DNA of 64,000 bases from the NCBI RefSeq assembly GCF_024649945.1, contig NZ_JANKMS010000011.1, forward strand, positions 1-64,000. Reading direction: 5' to 3'. Source of the stretch: Flavobacterium panacis (lineage in GTDB: Bacteria > Bacteroidota > Bacteroidia > Flavobacteriales > Flavobacteriaceae). Shown here in pieces: positions 41,801 to 50,459 of the stretch. A model generated the notes under the pieces. That model was not told where the DNA came from and made no database searches. It saw only the letters and a list, made by a program, of their open reading frames with translations. The number at the start of each line of letters is the position of its first letter. The stretch's first letter is position 1. The position numbers and the translations under genes were made by a program.

Positions 41801-44310
41801 CAGCACAGGAAATGAAGCGGTTGGGCTTAGCCCATAAACCAATGATAATTGGGCTGAAAGCGAATATACCTGCCATTGCTGAAGACTACCGCAAAGCCTA
41901 TCCACACGCTAAAATCCTTTATCCAGGTATTGATGATTTTACACCTCAAAAACGCCTCCGGATTTTCGGGGATATTAAAAACAACGATTGGGATTGTGTG
42001 ATACTCACGCACGACCAGTTCGGAATGATACCGCAATCGCCCGAAATACAAAAGGAAATCCTCGAAATAGAATTAGACAGCGTAGAGCGCAACCTCGATG
42101 CCCTGCAATCGCAAGGTAAGGAAGTAACAAGAGGGATGCTTGCGGGTGTAATCAAAAGGAAAGAAAATCTTGAAGTAAAACTGAAAACACTCCAACACGA
42201 TATTGAAAACCGCAAGGATGATATTGTGGACTTCAAAATGATGGGTATAGACCATTTGTTTGTGGACGAAAGCCACCAGTTCAAAAACCTGATGTTCAAC
42301 ACCCGTCATACAAGGGTAGCCGGACTGGGTAATGTGGACGGGAGCCAAAAGGCACTTAACCTGCTCTTTGCTATCCGCACCATTCAGGAGCGAACCAATG
42401 CGGATATGGGTGCAACCTTTCTTTCAGGTACAACCATCAGCAATTCCTTAACAGAACTGTACCTGCTGTTCAAATACCTGCGCCCTCGTGCATTGGAAAA
42501 ACAGGGCATTCATTCTTTTGATGCGTGGGCAGCTATCTATGCAAGGAAAACGACCGATTATGAATTTTCGGTAGCCAATAATATAGTCGCTAAAGAGCGT
42601 TTCCGCTACTTCATCAAAGTGCCGGAACTGGCACAGTTCTATTCTGAAATCACAGATTACAGGACGGCAAAGGATATTGGTATTGACCGCCCCGAAAAGA
42701 ATGAGGTATTGTACAATATACCGCCAACGCCCGACCAAGAAGATTTTATCCAAAGCCTGATGCAGTTTGCTAAAACGGGCGATGCTACTTTGCTCGGAAG
42801 ATTACCGTTATCGCAAAGGGAAGAAAAAGCAAAGATGCTCATTGCTACGGACTACGCCCGTAAGATGTCCCTTGATATGCGAATGGTAAGCGGAATGTAT
42901 GACGACCATCCCGACAACAAGGCTTCGCATTGTGCGGCAAATATTGCCAAGTATTACAACCAGTTTAATGCACAAAAAGGAACACAGTTCGTTTTCTCTG
43001 ATTTGGGAACCTACAAGCCAGGCGAATGGAATGTGTACTCCGAAATAAAACGCAAGCTCGTGGAAGACCACGGCATACCTACAAACGAAGTAAGGTTTAT
43101 TCAGGAAGCCAAAAATGATAAGCAGCGTAAAGACCTCATCAACGGAATGAACGAGGGTAAAATCCGTGTGCTGTTCGGCTCTACCAGTATGTTGGGAACG
43201 GGTGTTAATGCACAGAAAAGAGCCGTTGCCGTTCATCATTTAGATACGCCGTGGCGACCGAGCGACCTTGCACAAAGGGACGGGCGGGCTATCCGAAAAG
43301 GCAACGAGATAGCCAAATTCTTCGCTGATAATAAAGTTGCTGTGATTATCTATGCCGTTGAAAAATCTTTGGATAGTTATAAGTTCAACCTGCTGTATAA
43401 CAAGCAACTTTTTATCGACCAGTTAAAGACTAATAACCTAAGCAAAAGAACGATTGATGAGGGAAGTATGGACGAAAAATCGGGAATGAACTTTTCGGAA
43501 TATGTGGCAATCCTATCAGGAAATACAGACCTGTTGGATAAAGCCAAACTTGAAAAGCAGATTGCCGGATTGGAAAGCGAAAAGCAGGCGTTTAACCGTT
43601 CTAAATCCAGTGCCAAATTTAAGGTGCAGGATTATACGGAAATGTTGCAAAGTACCCAATCCCGTTTGAACCGGATGAGTACAGACTGGGAAAACTTGCA
43701 GCAACGCCTACAAAAGCATTCAGACGGAACAATCGCAAATCCGGTGCTGTTGGATGGCTTACCGCCGAATGCAAACCCGAAACAAATCGGTACGAAACTC
43801 AACCAGATTGCGGATAAAGCTCGTACCGCAGGGCGATATGAAGAAATCGGCAGCTTGTATGGTTTTACGCTGTTGGTTAAAACTGAAATCTCTGAAAAAG
43901 AGGGAGCAGATATTAGGGTAAACCGTTTTTTGGTTCAGGGCGAGGGCAACATCAAATACACCTACAACAACGGCATAATGGCGAAAGACCCTGAAACCGC
44001 AGCAATGAATTTTTTGAGGGCTTTAGAAAAGCTGCCGGGCTTTATTAAGCAGGAGCAGGAGAAAATTTCTGAAATACAAAAAGACCTGCCCATACTTCAG
44101 GAAGTGGTTAACGGTACGTGGGCTAAGGAAAGCCGATTGAGCGAACTTAAAACGGAACTGGCTGCTGTTGAGAGGAAAATACAGCTATCCATTACACCGG
44201 AAACAAAAGCAGATACTCCGGAACAAGTGGAAAAGCAGAAAGAAACCCCAATGGTTCAGGAAAGCATTGTACGGGCAAAAGGTATTCATATACCTCGTGG
44301 TATATTGTAG
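38866..44310 (+). CDS. Giant N6-methylase / SNF2-type helicase fusion
   Basis: 1814 residues from the ATG at 38866. The N-terminal methylase domain has SAM motif I (EPSAGIGSF, ~131) and a motif-IV variant (SNIPFGD, ~194) in place of NPPY/F. After a linker of ~500 residues comes a superfamily-2 helicase: Walker A with GAGKT near 968, DESH near 1133, GTTISNS, and motifs V-VI in GSTSMLGTGVNAQ and RDGRAIRKGN. Similar large proteins are standard in CTnDOT-type ICEs, where they may protect or process the element's DNA. The C-terminal ~250 residues are coiled-coil-like. The altered motif IV leaves methylation activity uncertain. Confidence 0.85.
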   Translation: MGFSKRFHLQQNIDALRIVFKLEKEKRQATVGERLLMMQYSGFGGLKFVLNPFENEIDINNWRKTEHDLFPITQELHQLLKENSEDDKQYRRYVDSMKSSVLTAFYTPPEVIDAISSALRDSGLHIDKFLEPSAGIGSFIQSFSESQKANVTAYEKDLLTGKILKQLYPESNVRVSGFEEIPEREQNSYDVVASNIPFGDTSVFDLSYSRSKDNAKIQAARSIHNYFFLKGADMLREGGLLVYITSQGILNSPKNEPIRRALMQDNNLVSVVRLPNNLFTEYAGTEVGSDLIILQKNTAKENLTDREDLFCRSNPTEYNTPGNALFQNSARIVHTDYKLDTDPYGQPALIYTHKNGVDGIAKDLKQMLSEDFGKHLNLGLYKGKRNDEPIIQIPIEPKVIPPVIEPVTIRQKLQPEPTPVVRQESPQELKQLSIFDLFESAGEPVAVIALPKRTTRSKKQSTRKSRDTIGRQTDLFSGALQQTYIPPKTNGTANGTPKINSKNQEAIGDLFSQINGNGQTDKSAVPNAINNAIPEPTPYSGELQSFHRNDCLVADNGWVGYLQDVERNEEKSSATFHTLQLPTLQKARAEAYIAVRDSYINLYQKEAERQTEHKEERETLNLLYDAFTKKYGNLNAADNAKLIKTDSAGKEIPYLERIIGGVIHKADIFSRPVSFSTTTLATDNPEEALASSLNKYGSVDLDFMSEISSLPAYTLKEALHGRLFYNPLQQEYEIAERWIAGNVVEKANDVRAYLENNPDDKEAKESLTALEEARPRRIEFEELDFNLGERWIPTGIYARFASHLFDADVLVHYSESSDDFSVKCHQGNMHIWEKYAVKAESRTFDGIALLKHALVNTTPDITKKVMVGDQEVKVRDMEAIQMANTKIDEIRTAFTDWLHAQNDEFKNRLTDQYNDTFNCFVRPNYDGSHQDFPGLDRKAAGIEDLYSSQKDTVWMIKLNNGAICDHEVGAGKTLIMCTAAQEMKRLGLAHKPMIIGLKANIPAIAEDYRKAYPHAKILYPGIDDFTPQKRLRIFGDIKNNDWDCVILTHDQFGMIPQSPEIQKEILEIELDSVERNLDALQSQGKEVTRGMLAGVIKRKENLEVKLKTLQHDIENRKDDIVDFKMMGIDHLFVDESHQFKNLMFNTRHTRVAGLGNVDGSQKALNLLFAIRTIQERTNADMGATFLSGTTISNSLTELYLLFKYLRPRALEKQGIHSFDAWAAIYARKTTDYEFSVANNIVAKERFRYFIKVPELAQFYSEITDYRTAKDIGIDRPEKNEVLYNIPPTPDQEDFIQSLMQFAKTGDATLLGRLPLSQREEKAKMLIATDYARKMSLDMRMVSGMYDDHPDNKASHCAANIAKYYNQFNAQKGTQFVFSDLGTYKPGEWNVYSEIKRKLVEDHGIPTNEVRFIQEAKNDKQRKDLINGMNEGKIRVLFGSTSMLGTGVNAQKRAVAVHHLDTPWRPSDLAQRDGRAIRKGNEIAKFFADNKVAVIIYAVEKSLDSYKFNLLYNKQLFIDQLKTNNLSKRTIDEGSMDEKSGMNFSEYVAILSGNTDLLDKAKLEKQIAGLESEKQAFNRSKSSAKFKVQDYTEMLQSTQSRLNRMSTDWENLQQRLQKHSDGTIANPVLLDGLPPNANPKQIGTKLNQIADKARTAGRYEEIGSLYGFTLLVKTEISEKEGADIRVNRFLVQGEGNIKYTYNNGIMAKDPETAAMNFLRALEKLPGFIKQEQEKISEIQKDLPILQEVVNGTWAKESRLSELKTELAAVERKIQLSITPETKADTPEQVEKQKETPMVQESIVRAKGIHIPRGIL

Positions 44311-44327
44311 TAATATAGCATACGGGC

Positions 44328-44374
44328 AAAATAAAAGGGAGGTGTTAGACGGTGTTAGACTTCCCTTTTATTTT
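44328..44374. terminator. Bidirectional terminator between the methylase-helicase and mobC
   Basis: Perfect 13-bp arms AAAATAAAAGGGA (44328-44340) and TCCCTTTTATTTT (44362-44374). The 21-base loop contains the 10-mer GGTGTTAGAC twice in tandem. It serves the convergent genes on both sides. Confidence 0.85.
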
Positions 44375-44375
44375 A

Positions 44376-46373
44376 TCACTCCTGTACCAAATGCTGTAAA
44401 TCGGGGTCATTCTTGATGCGTTCCATTTCACTTACAACAATATTTAGTATATCTGATTTTATCTGTTTGTAATTGGCTTCAATTTCCTGCTTCATTTTAT
44501 CTTCACCCTGCTTATCAACAAAGGACAGGATTTCCGGTATTTTCTGATAGGCTTTTGTTTCGGCAGCAACTGTTTCATTATCTACCACAATTTCGGCGTG
44601 AAATATTTTTTGCTCGATACGTTCATCAAAGTTATCCGATACAGAACCTACAAACATACCTTGTGTCAAAGTTGAGATTTTTGATGCAGGTATGAGGCTG
44701 TCTAACTGTGTGGATATCGAAGTAGATTTATCATTTCTGTTAATGGTCATACTTTGGCGTTTCTGCAACACCTTGCCGAAGCGTTCAGATAAACTTTTTG
44801 CCGTTTCTCCAACCACCTGACCACTGAATATATTACCAACCGTGTTCTGTATTACCTTGCTCTCTTTGTCGCCGTAATCCCTCGTTAATTGCGAAAAGTC
44901 CTGAAAGCCCAGGCAAACGGCTACCTTATTACTTCTCGCCGTTGCGATAAGGTTATCCAGTCCCCTAAAATAAATTGTGGGCAACTCATCTATGATAACC
45001 GAACTCTTTAACTGCCCTTTTTTATTGATGAGTTTTACAATCCTTGAATTGTACAAACCCAAAGCTGCGGAGTAAATATTTTGACGGTCAGGATTGTTAC
45101 CAACGCATAAAATCTTCGGCTCGTTCGGGTTGTTGATGTCGAGCGTGAAGTCGTCGCCAGTCATTACCCAATAAAGCTGCGGGCTTATCATTCTTGATAA
45201 AGGAATTTTTGCAGAAGCAATTTGCCCCTGTAACTGGTCTTGTGCGCCGCCTTGCCAAGCATCCATAAAGGGCGATAAATAATTCTCTAAATCAGGGTAT
45301 GAGGTAAGAATTGTGAATACGTCCGAATACTTTTTATTCAGTAATTCAATGGCGTGCGGGAATGTGCAATACTTGCCGTTTTCATAGATTTTCAGATACC
45401 AAATAATAGCTGCAAGCAAGATAATTGGGCTTTCCACGAAAAAATCCCCTTGCTTCTGTATCCACGACCTGTTGAGGTTCAGCATTATGGTATAAGCTGC
45501 TTCGTAAGCATCGGAAATATCCGTCATAAAGTCGGGATTGAGTGGATTGCAACGATGGCTCTTGCGTGGGTCGTCAAAATTTATCACATAGAATTTCGGC
45601 TGAATTTTATACTTGTCGCGATGCTTCAGTAAGTGATTGTAGGCAATGGTAGAAAGGTCGTCGAATTTGAAATCGTAGATATACATACTAAAGCCTTTCT
45701 CAATCTGCTGCTTGATGTAGTTATTTACGATAGCATAGGATTTTCCTGAACCCGGAGTACCCAACACGATAGATGCCCTGAAAGGATTTACGATGTTTAT
45801 CCAACCGTTGTTCCATTTGCCCTTGTAGTAAAATTTGGTGGGCAAGTTGACGGAGTATTCATTTTCCATCAGCTTGGTTTCCTGTTGGAAGCTCTCGTTT
45901 TCATTATTGAAAACGTCGTCCATAAGGTTAGTACGGAGCAAACGGCTCATCCATACACCTGCCATCAATAAGGAGATATAACCTAAAGAGATGGTAAGGA
46001 TATACAGAAATGTGCCTGTTGCCGGAGATAGCTTTAATAATGAGGTATTAAGAAAAAACAGCACAAAGCCTACCCCCAAAGCCACATAAATTTTAGACCA
46101 GGTTATCTTCTCATTTTTTACGCCTTTCGTTCCTAAGCAACTCAAAGCCAACAAAACCAAAGCAAATGCTTTGGTGTATAAGGTATGTGAGAACAAACCT
46201 GCCGTTCTGTCGAAATTGCCCAGTATTTTGTTGATTACTTCCAACGTCCACCCACGTTCTAAAAAGAAACCGTAGCAGAACCAATAAAGGTGCATCAGTA
46301 CCAAAAGAATACTGACTGCCCGCATAAAAGCCATTATCTTGGCAAGCCCTCTTAAATCGTCTTCTCCCTGCAT
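44376..46373 (-). CDS. mobC: Type IV coupling protein MobC/TraG-like
   Basis: 665 residues. Four membrane helices occupy residues ~15-145, followed by a VirD4-type ATPase with Walker A GTPGSGKS at 205-212 and Walker B SVIIDELPTIYF. It links the relaxase-DNA complex to the mating channel. In the mobC-mobB-mobA order it is last on the minus strand, 102 bp after the relaxase gene. That gap contains a phased 10-bp repeat, so a separate promoter is likely. The C-terminal ~60 residues are charged and coiled. Confidence 0.9.
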   Translation of the reverse strand: MQGEDDLRGLAKIMAFMRAVSILLVLMHLYWFCYGFFLERGWTLEVINKILGNFDRTAGLFSHTLYTKAFALVLLALSCLGTKGVKNEKITWSKIYVALGVGFVLFFLNTSLLKLSPATGTFLYILTISLGYISLLMAGVWMSRLLRTNLMDDVFNNENESFQQETKLMENEYSVNLPTKFYYKGKWNNGWINIVNPFRASIVLGTPGSGKSYAIVNNYIKQQIEKGFSMYIYDFKFDDLSTIAYNHLLKHRDKYKIQPKFYVINFDDPRKSHRCNPLNPDFMTDISDAYEAAYTIMLNLNRSWIQKQGDFFVESPIILLAAIIWYLKIYENGKYCTFPHAIELLNKKYSDVFTILTSYPDLENYLSPFMDAWQGGAQDQLQGQIASAKIPLSRMISPQLYWVMTGDDFTLDINNPNEPKILCVGNNPDRQNIYSAALGLYNSRIVKLINKKGQLKSSVIIDELPTIYFRGLDNLIATARSNKVAVCLGFQDFSQLTRDYGDKESKVIQNTVGNIFSGQVVGETAKSLSERFGKVLQKRQSMTINRNDKSTSISTQLDSLIPASKISTLTQGMFVGSVSDNFDERIEQKIFHAEIVVDNETVAAETKAYQKIPEILSFVDKQGEDKMKQEIEANYKQIKSDILNIVVSEMERIKNDPDLQHLVQE

Positions 46374-46429
46374 TATTTTAAGTTTTAATGTTCGGGCGTG
46401 AATTTAAAGGCTCTATGGAGTGGCTATAA

Positions 46430-46469
46430 GAAAGTGGCAGCCAGTGGCGTTGTGTGGCAGTATTTGGCT
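46430..46469 (-). promoter_or_regulatory. Phased 10-bp repeat upstream of mobC
   Basis: On the minus strand, four units starting AGCC, TGCC, CGCC and TGCC are exactly 10 bp apart. The last unit plus TTATA is identical to the end of the copy before traE (TGCCACTTTCTTATA). Orientation is the same relative to mobC as in the other copies. Confidence 0.6.
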
Positions 46470-46474
46470 GATTA

Positions 46475-47761
46475 CTATTTCTGACCTCTTTGGCGTTTGC
46501 GTTTCTTCTTCATCTTGTTAGCAAAATCCAATTCTTCATAATCCTCGCCCTGGGCTTCGGGTAGCAAACCGCCCAATGCTTCAATCAAACCGTCTTCGTG
46601 TTTTTCCGTAGTTAAGAAATCGAACAAATGGTGTGCTTCTTCCGCAGGAAGATCCGCATCATTTGATGTGGATATTTTGGGTTGCTGTAAAGCAGGTTCT
46701 TTTATCTCCGGTTTGATGTTATTGTTCCAATAATCATTAAAGACATTGGCAGAAAGTTCCTTTGCTAAGCGTGAACCGTTCCAAACCGTTTTAGAATTAT
46801 GGTCTATAAAAGTCATTCCGTAAATGCGACCTGTATCATTCCGGCGTACCACTACGTTAATGCCCTGTTCAGCCAATTGCTTTTTGAAAGCCTGCTCATC
46901 GCTCGTTGTTTTCAGGGCAATGGTAGCGGCAGCTTTTAGGGTTTGCTTGCTTGGGTGGTCTTTTAAAGCTGTTTTGCATTTCGCAAAATGCAATTCCAAA
47001 GCAGGTAGCCCTGCGCCCTTGCCGAAGAGGGAAGCCTTAAACGGATGCCCGGCTCTTTCGCCTTTTTCATTTAATGGAATGTACAATAAACCCTGCTGCA
47101 TTTTTCCCTGCAATTCTCCTTCGATTTTCTCGGCGGTAATATTGAAAAGAGATAGCAAGGCATTGTATTCGCCCAAACTTTGGTACTGGTAATAGTTCGG
47201 CAGGTGTCGGACTACCGAAGCGATTTGGCTTTTTACATCGCCTGCCCTATAATCTACCGGACGGAAAACCTTATCATTCTGATTGCGCTCTTTATCTGTT
47301 GCGGGTATCAACCCGTGTTTTTTTTCCAACTCCCGGCACAGGTTCATAGACCGCATTTTCTCGAACTTATCCGAAATTTTTTTGCCCTGCTCATCAACAC
47401 AAACCGATACAATATGGATGTGGCTGCGGTCAATATCGGTGTGTTTGAATACTACAAAAGGCTGTTCGCCGTAACCCATTTCACGCATATATTCCTCTGC
47501 TATTTCCCGAAATTTATCATCGCTTACCTTGTCATTCGGGTCGGGGTTGAGCGAAATATGCAAAGTATGTTTCTCGGTATTTCGGTTGGCAATCAGATAG
47601 GGCGCAAAAGATTGGGCTAATTGTGCAACGGAATAATGCCCGTTAGCGGTTTCAATTATCTTATTGGCGAACAAAATTTGTCCGTTTTCATTTTCTACTT
47701 TGAGCTGATTGTACGCCAATGCTCCGTATAAATTCCCGCTTCTGCCAATCTTTGCTATCAT
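46475..47761 (-). CDS. mobB: MobB relaxase
   Basis: 428 residues. The N-terminal ~250 residues form a relaxase domain with Tyr12/Tyr17 near the start (GNLYGALAYNQ) and the metal-binding HTDIDRSHIHIVSV (His107, His114, His116). It nicks the transfer origin and carries the DNA strand into the recipient, as shown for Bacteroides mobilisation proteins of this family. The C-terminal part is basic (KKKRKRQRGQK). It starts 8 bp after mobA stops. Confidence 0.9.
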   Translation of the reverse strand: MIAKIGRSGNLYGALAYNQLKVENENGQILFANKIIETANGHYSVAQLAQSFAPYLIANRNTEKHTLHISLNPDPNDKVSDDKFREIAEEYMREMGYGEQPFVVFKHTDIDRSHIHIVSVCVDEQGKKISDKFEKMRSMNLCRELEKKHGLIPATDKERNQNDKVFRPVDYRAGDVKSQIASVVRHLPNYYQYQSLGEYNALLSLFNITAEKIEGELQGKMQQGLLYIPLNEKGERAGHPFKASLFGKGAGLPALELHFAKCKTALKDHPSKQTLKAAATIALKTTSDEQAFKKQLAEQGINVVVRRNDTGRIYGMTFIDHNSKTVWNGSRLAKELSANVFNDYWNNNIKPEIKEPALQQPKISTSNDADLPAEEAHHLFDFLTTEKHEDGLIEALGGLLPEAQGEDYEELDFANKMKKKRKRQRGQK

Positions 47762-47769
47762 TTCTACCG

Positions 47770-48201
47770 CTATTTTTTGAGGTATTTTGCATCAAATTCC
47801 TCGCTCATCTGAATGATTTTTTGACAGAGCATCGCCATTTCAGCCGTTTGTTTTTCCAGTTTGTACAGGAATGCTGCGGCTTTTTTCTCCGAAAAATTCT
47901 TGTACAACAGCTTTACAATTTGGTTGTAGTTCACGCCTATGGAACGGAACTGGCTGTGAAAAGAGGTCAGCCGCATATAAAAATCAACTGTTCCTTTGTC
48001 AATCTGAATGGTCTTTATGGTCTTGTCAAAGATGCAGGACGTAATAAAATGCGCCTTTACCTGCATACCTGATTTGTCAAAAAGAGCAAGAAAACGGGCG
48101 TGTTCCTGCTCGTTAAAGGAAATCGTGTATCGGATGTTCGCCGGGTCTTTTTTCGGGCGGCGTCCGGTCTTCTTCTGTTGCTTATTGTTATTATCATTCA
48201 T
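47770..48201 (-). CDS. mobA: MobA accessory mobilisation protein, ribbon-helix-helix
   Basis: 143 residues from the ATG at 48201 (the frame is open from a GTG at 48204). A Lys-rich start (KKTGRRPKKDP) leads into a ribbon-helix-helix-type segment (NIRYTISFNEQEHARFLALF), and GVNYNQIVKLLYKNF is the conserved region of MobC/MobA relaxosome accessory proteins. It should bind oriT next to the nick site and help the relaxase. The hairpin-rich region just upstream is the likely target. Confidence 0.85.
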   Translation of the reverse strand: MNDNNNKQQKKTGRRPKKDPANIRYTISFNEQEHARFLALFDKSGMQVKAHFITSCIFDKTIKTIQIDKGTVDFYMRLTSFHSQFRSIGVNYNQIVKLLYKNFSEKKAAAFLYKLEKQTAEMAMLCQKIIQMSEEFDAKYLKK

Positions 48202-48252
48202 CACTAATCCATTTTAAATCCATACAAAACCCTGACTTCGGAAGGTGTTTTC

Positions 48253-48413
48253 TGCCCCTGCAAAGGGCAAGTTGTTTTGAGCATCGGAAATCATTCCGAG
48301 ATGCTCAAAACACAACTTGCCGTGTTCCGTTGAACACAAAAATCCGTCCGCCAAAAAAGGCGGAACCGGATTAAATGTAACAGGGAAAAACGGCTCGATG
48401 CCGTTCCCGTTAC
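48253..48413. other. Hairpin cluster, candidate oriT
   Basis: Five inverted repeats in 160 bp: TGCCC/GGGCA (48253-48269); a large one with arms 48266-48285 and 48300-48321 (20 and 22 bp, a 2-base bulge) with an inner CGGAA/TTCCG stem; GTGTTC/GAACAC (48322-48337, perfect); TCCGCC/GGCGGA (48347-48364, perfect); and a bulged one at 48377-48413. It lies 50 bp upstream of mobA, where oriT is found in related elements. No nic site can be assigned. Confidence 0.6.
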
Positions 48414-48509
48414 CCTCCGATTTGTCAAAAGTCTTTTGCATAAATCCGTTAATAAAAATTATTGTACAAAGTAAAGCCCTGTTTACGAAAGCATTGTGCT
48501 GTATAGCAG

Positions 48510-48549
48510 TGCCAAACACTGCCTTTGAACGCCAAACACTGCCACATTG
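48510..48549 (+). promoter_or_regulatory. Phased 10-bp repeat between mobA and traA
   Basis: Clearest copy of the family: units at 48510, 48520, 48530 and 48540, each starting (T/C)GCC. Units 1 and 3 are near-identical (NGCCAAACAC). It lies on the plus strand about 400 bp before traA. Confidence 0.65.
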
Positions 48550-48589
48550 ATAAACTCCTTTGTTTATCTCTTTTTATTTGTACCAACAA

Positions 48590-48930
48590 AAGGAAGTAAG
48601 TGTATAGATAGTTATGCAGGTAACAACATAAGTACCTAACTACCGAAGTAAGTAATCAAGCAAACAGGTACATAGAAAAGTACCTGTTCAGATACCTGTT
48701 TATGTTGTTCTGTATGCACAAGTGCAAGTATTCAGGTAAGTAGGTCTGCTTGTACATATCTACTTATCTGCCTACCGATGTAGGCGTGTATTCAAGTACA
48801 TAGATAGGTTGGTCTATGGGTAAATAATTACGTACGTAAATAAATCGGTGCATAGCAACATACTTAAATACAGAGGTGTCTATCTGCGGACATAAGCATT
48901 TACGCATATAGGTAATGGAGTATATAAATA
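48590..48930. repeat. Iteron-like spacer upstream of traA
   Basis: About 340 bp without a gene, packed with variants of GGTAC, GTACCT, AAGTA and ACATAG words, for example perfect 9-bp arms AACAGGTAC (48663-48671) and GTACCTGTT (48680-48688) with a further ACCTGTTT half-site at 48694, then many GTAGGTA/TACATAG words. It could be a ParA-partner (centromere-like) site, part of oriT or a replication/transfer regulator region. Repeat units are too degenerate to give one consensus by eye. Confidence 0.5.
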
Positions 48931-48947
48931 ATTAAATAAATAGAGAT

Positions 48948-49715
48948 ATGAGTACAAAACACAAAACAGTATTTATCGCCTTTTCTTCTCAAAAAGGCGG
49001 TGTCGGCAAAAGTACATTCACCACACTTGCTGCAAGTACCCTGCATTATCGTTTAGGTTATAATGTAGCCGTATTTGATACGGATTTTCCACAGCACAGC
49101 CTGATGAAAATGAAAGAACGTGACCTTAAAATGGTAATGGGAAACGAAGCCCTGAAGAAACAGGCGTATAATCAATTTATGACCATAAACAAAAAGGCGT
49201 ATGAGATTATACAGCACGGGGCTGATAGTGTATTAGAAAAAGCCCAGGAATATGTAAACGCTTCTCCTGTTCCGATTGATGTTATATTCTTCGATTTACC
49301 CGGAACCGTGAACACACCCGGCATTCTTAAAGCGTTGGCAGGAATGCACCACATTTTTACTCCCATCACGGCAGACCGTGTGGTAATGGAAAGTACGCTT
49401 GTTTTTACACAACTTTTAAAGGACGTGATTATGAAACAAGGTGAAACTTCCATTAAAACAATTAACCTGTTTTGGAACCAAGTGGACGGCAGGGAAAGTA
49501 CACCATTATATGAGGTATATAACAGCCTTATCCGCCAATTAGGATTAAGCCTGATGCAGAGCCAAATCAAGAGCAGTACACGCTTTCGTAAAGAAAGCGA
49601 AGTGAACAGCAAAACCGTTTTCCGCTCCACGCTATTGCCTCCCGACGAACGGTTGATGAAAACCTGTCAGTTAAACCTGTTTATGAACGAATTTTTAAAA
49701 ATCATTCAATTATAA
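48948..49715 (+). CDS. traA: TraA, ParA-family ATPase
   Basis: 255 residues. The deviant Walker A motif KGGVGKST (16-23) defines the ParA/MinD/Soj family; VAVFDTDFPQHSL and DVIFFDLPGTVNT are the switch-type motifs. First gene of the tra operon in CTnDOT-type elements. No ParB is encoded next to it; the DUF3408 proteins that follow contain a ribbon-like DNA-binding fold and may play that role. The iteron-like spacer upstream would be a natural partner site. Confidence 0.85.
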   Translation: MSTKHKTVFIAFSSQKGGVGKSTFTTLAASTLHYRLGYNVAVFDTDFPQHSLMKMKERDLKMVMGNEALKKQAYNQFMTINKKAYEIIQHGADSVLEKAQEYVNASPVPIDVIFFDLPGTVNTPGILKALAGMHHIFTPITADRVVMESTLVFTQLLKDVIMKQGETSIKTINLFWNQVDGRESTPLYEVYNSLIRQLGLSLMQSQIKSSTRFRKESEVNSKTVFRSTLLPPDERLMKTCQLNLFMNEFLKIIQL

Positions 49716-49720
49716 GCCCT

Positions 49721-50164
49721 ATGGAAAAAGGAAACAAGAAAAGGGTTACTCCCGATATAAACGAAGAACTTATGATGAGCCTTATGGTGGATGGTATCAA
49801 AAAGGATGGCATAAAACTACCTCCTGAGCCCGTAAAAGAACCCAAAAAGGAAAGTGAAGTTGAGGAAACAAAACAACAGGCTGACCGAAACAAAGTCACG
49901 GTTAGAGAAAAGAACAGAACAAGGCGAAACGCTGAAACCGATTACGAAAATATCTTTTTCAAAAAAACCGACACCAATGCCCGTGACGGAAAAACGGTCT
50001 ATATACGACCGGAATTTCATGAAAAGCTGACACGCATTATTCAGGTGATTGGCGAAGATAAGATTAGTATATACGCTTATCTGGACAATCTGCTGGACTA
50101 CCATTTTCAGGAATTTGGCGAACAGATTACCAAGAGCTATAACGACAAGTATAAACCCATTTAA
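49721..50164 (+). CDS. DUF3408 protein 1 (TraB-like)
   Basis: 147 residues. The N-terminal ~80 residues are charged and low in complexity (PEPVKEPKKESEVEETKQ). The C-terminal DUF3408 part contains TVYIRPEFHEKLTRIIQVIG and SIYAYLDNLLDYHFQEFGEQ. It starts 5 bp after traA and is the first of three tandem DUF3408 genes. The fold is thought to be a ribbon-helix-helix-like DNA binder, but this rests on family knowledge, not on the sequence alone. Confidence 0.8.
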   Translation: MEKGNKKRVTPDINEELMMSLMVDGIKKDGIKLPPEPVKEPKKESEVEETKQQADRNKVTVREKNRTRRNAETDYENIFFKKTDTNARDGKTVYIRPEFHEKLTRIIQVIGEDKISIYAYLDNLLDYHFQEFGEQITKSYNDKYKPI

Positions 50165-50175
50165 TAATTGGAGAT

Positions 50176-50448
50176 ATGGAAAAGAGCAATAAAGCGACCA
50201 GAGCAAAGAAGACAAACAAATCGTATTCTTCTAAATTCCTTAAAAGGAACACACTGAAAGGAAGAGGCGATAAATCTATTTATGTCCGTCCCGAATACCA
50301 CGAAAGGCTTACCCGGATAGTGAAGATTATCGGTGCGGGAGAAATCCCACTGTACGCCTATTTGGATAATATCTTAAAGCACCATTTTGAGTTGCATTCC
50401 GAAGAAATTCTCGAAGATTATAACAAGAATAATAAACCTATTCTATAA
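50176..50448 (+). CDS. DUF3408 protein 2
   Basis: 90 residues. A short basic N-terminus (NKATRAKKTNKSYSSKFLKR) is followed by the DUF3408 region SIYVRPEYHERLTRIVKIIG and PLYAYLDNILKHHFELHSEE. It shares about two thirds of the core with proteins 1 and 3. It starts 11 bp after protein 1, in the same operon. The long N-terminal extension of protein 1 is absent. Confidence 0.8.
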   Translation: MEKSNKATRAKKTNKSYSSKFLKRNTLKGRGDKSIYVRPEYHERLTRIVKIIGAGEIPLYAYLDNILKHHFELHSEEILEDYNKNNKPIL

Positions 50449-50459
50449 AGTATTTGATT

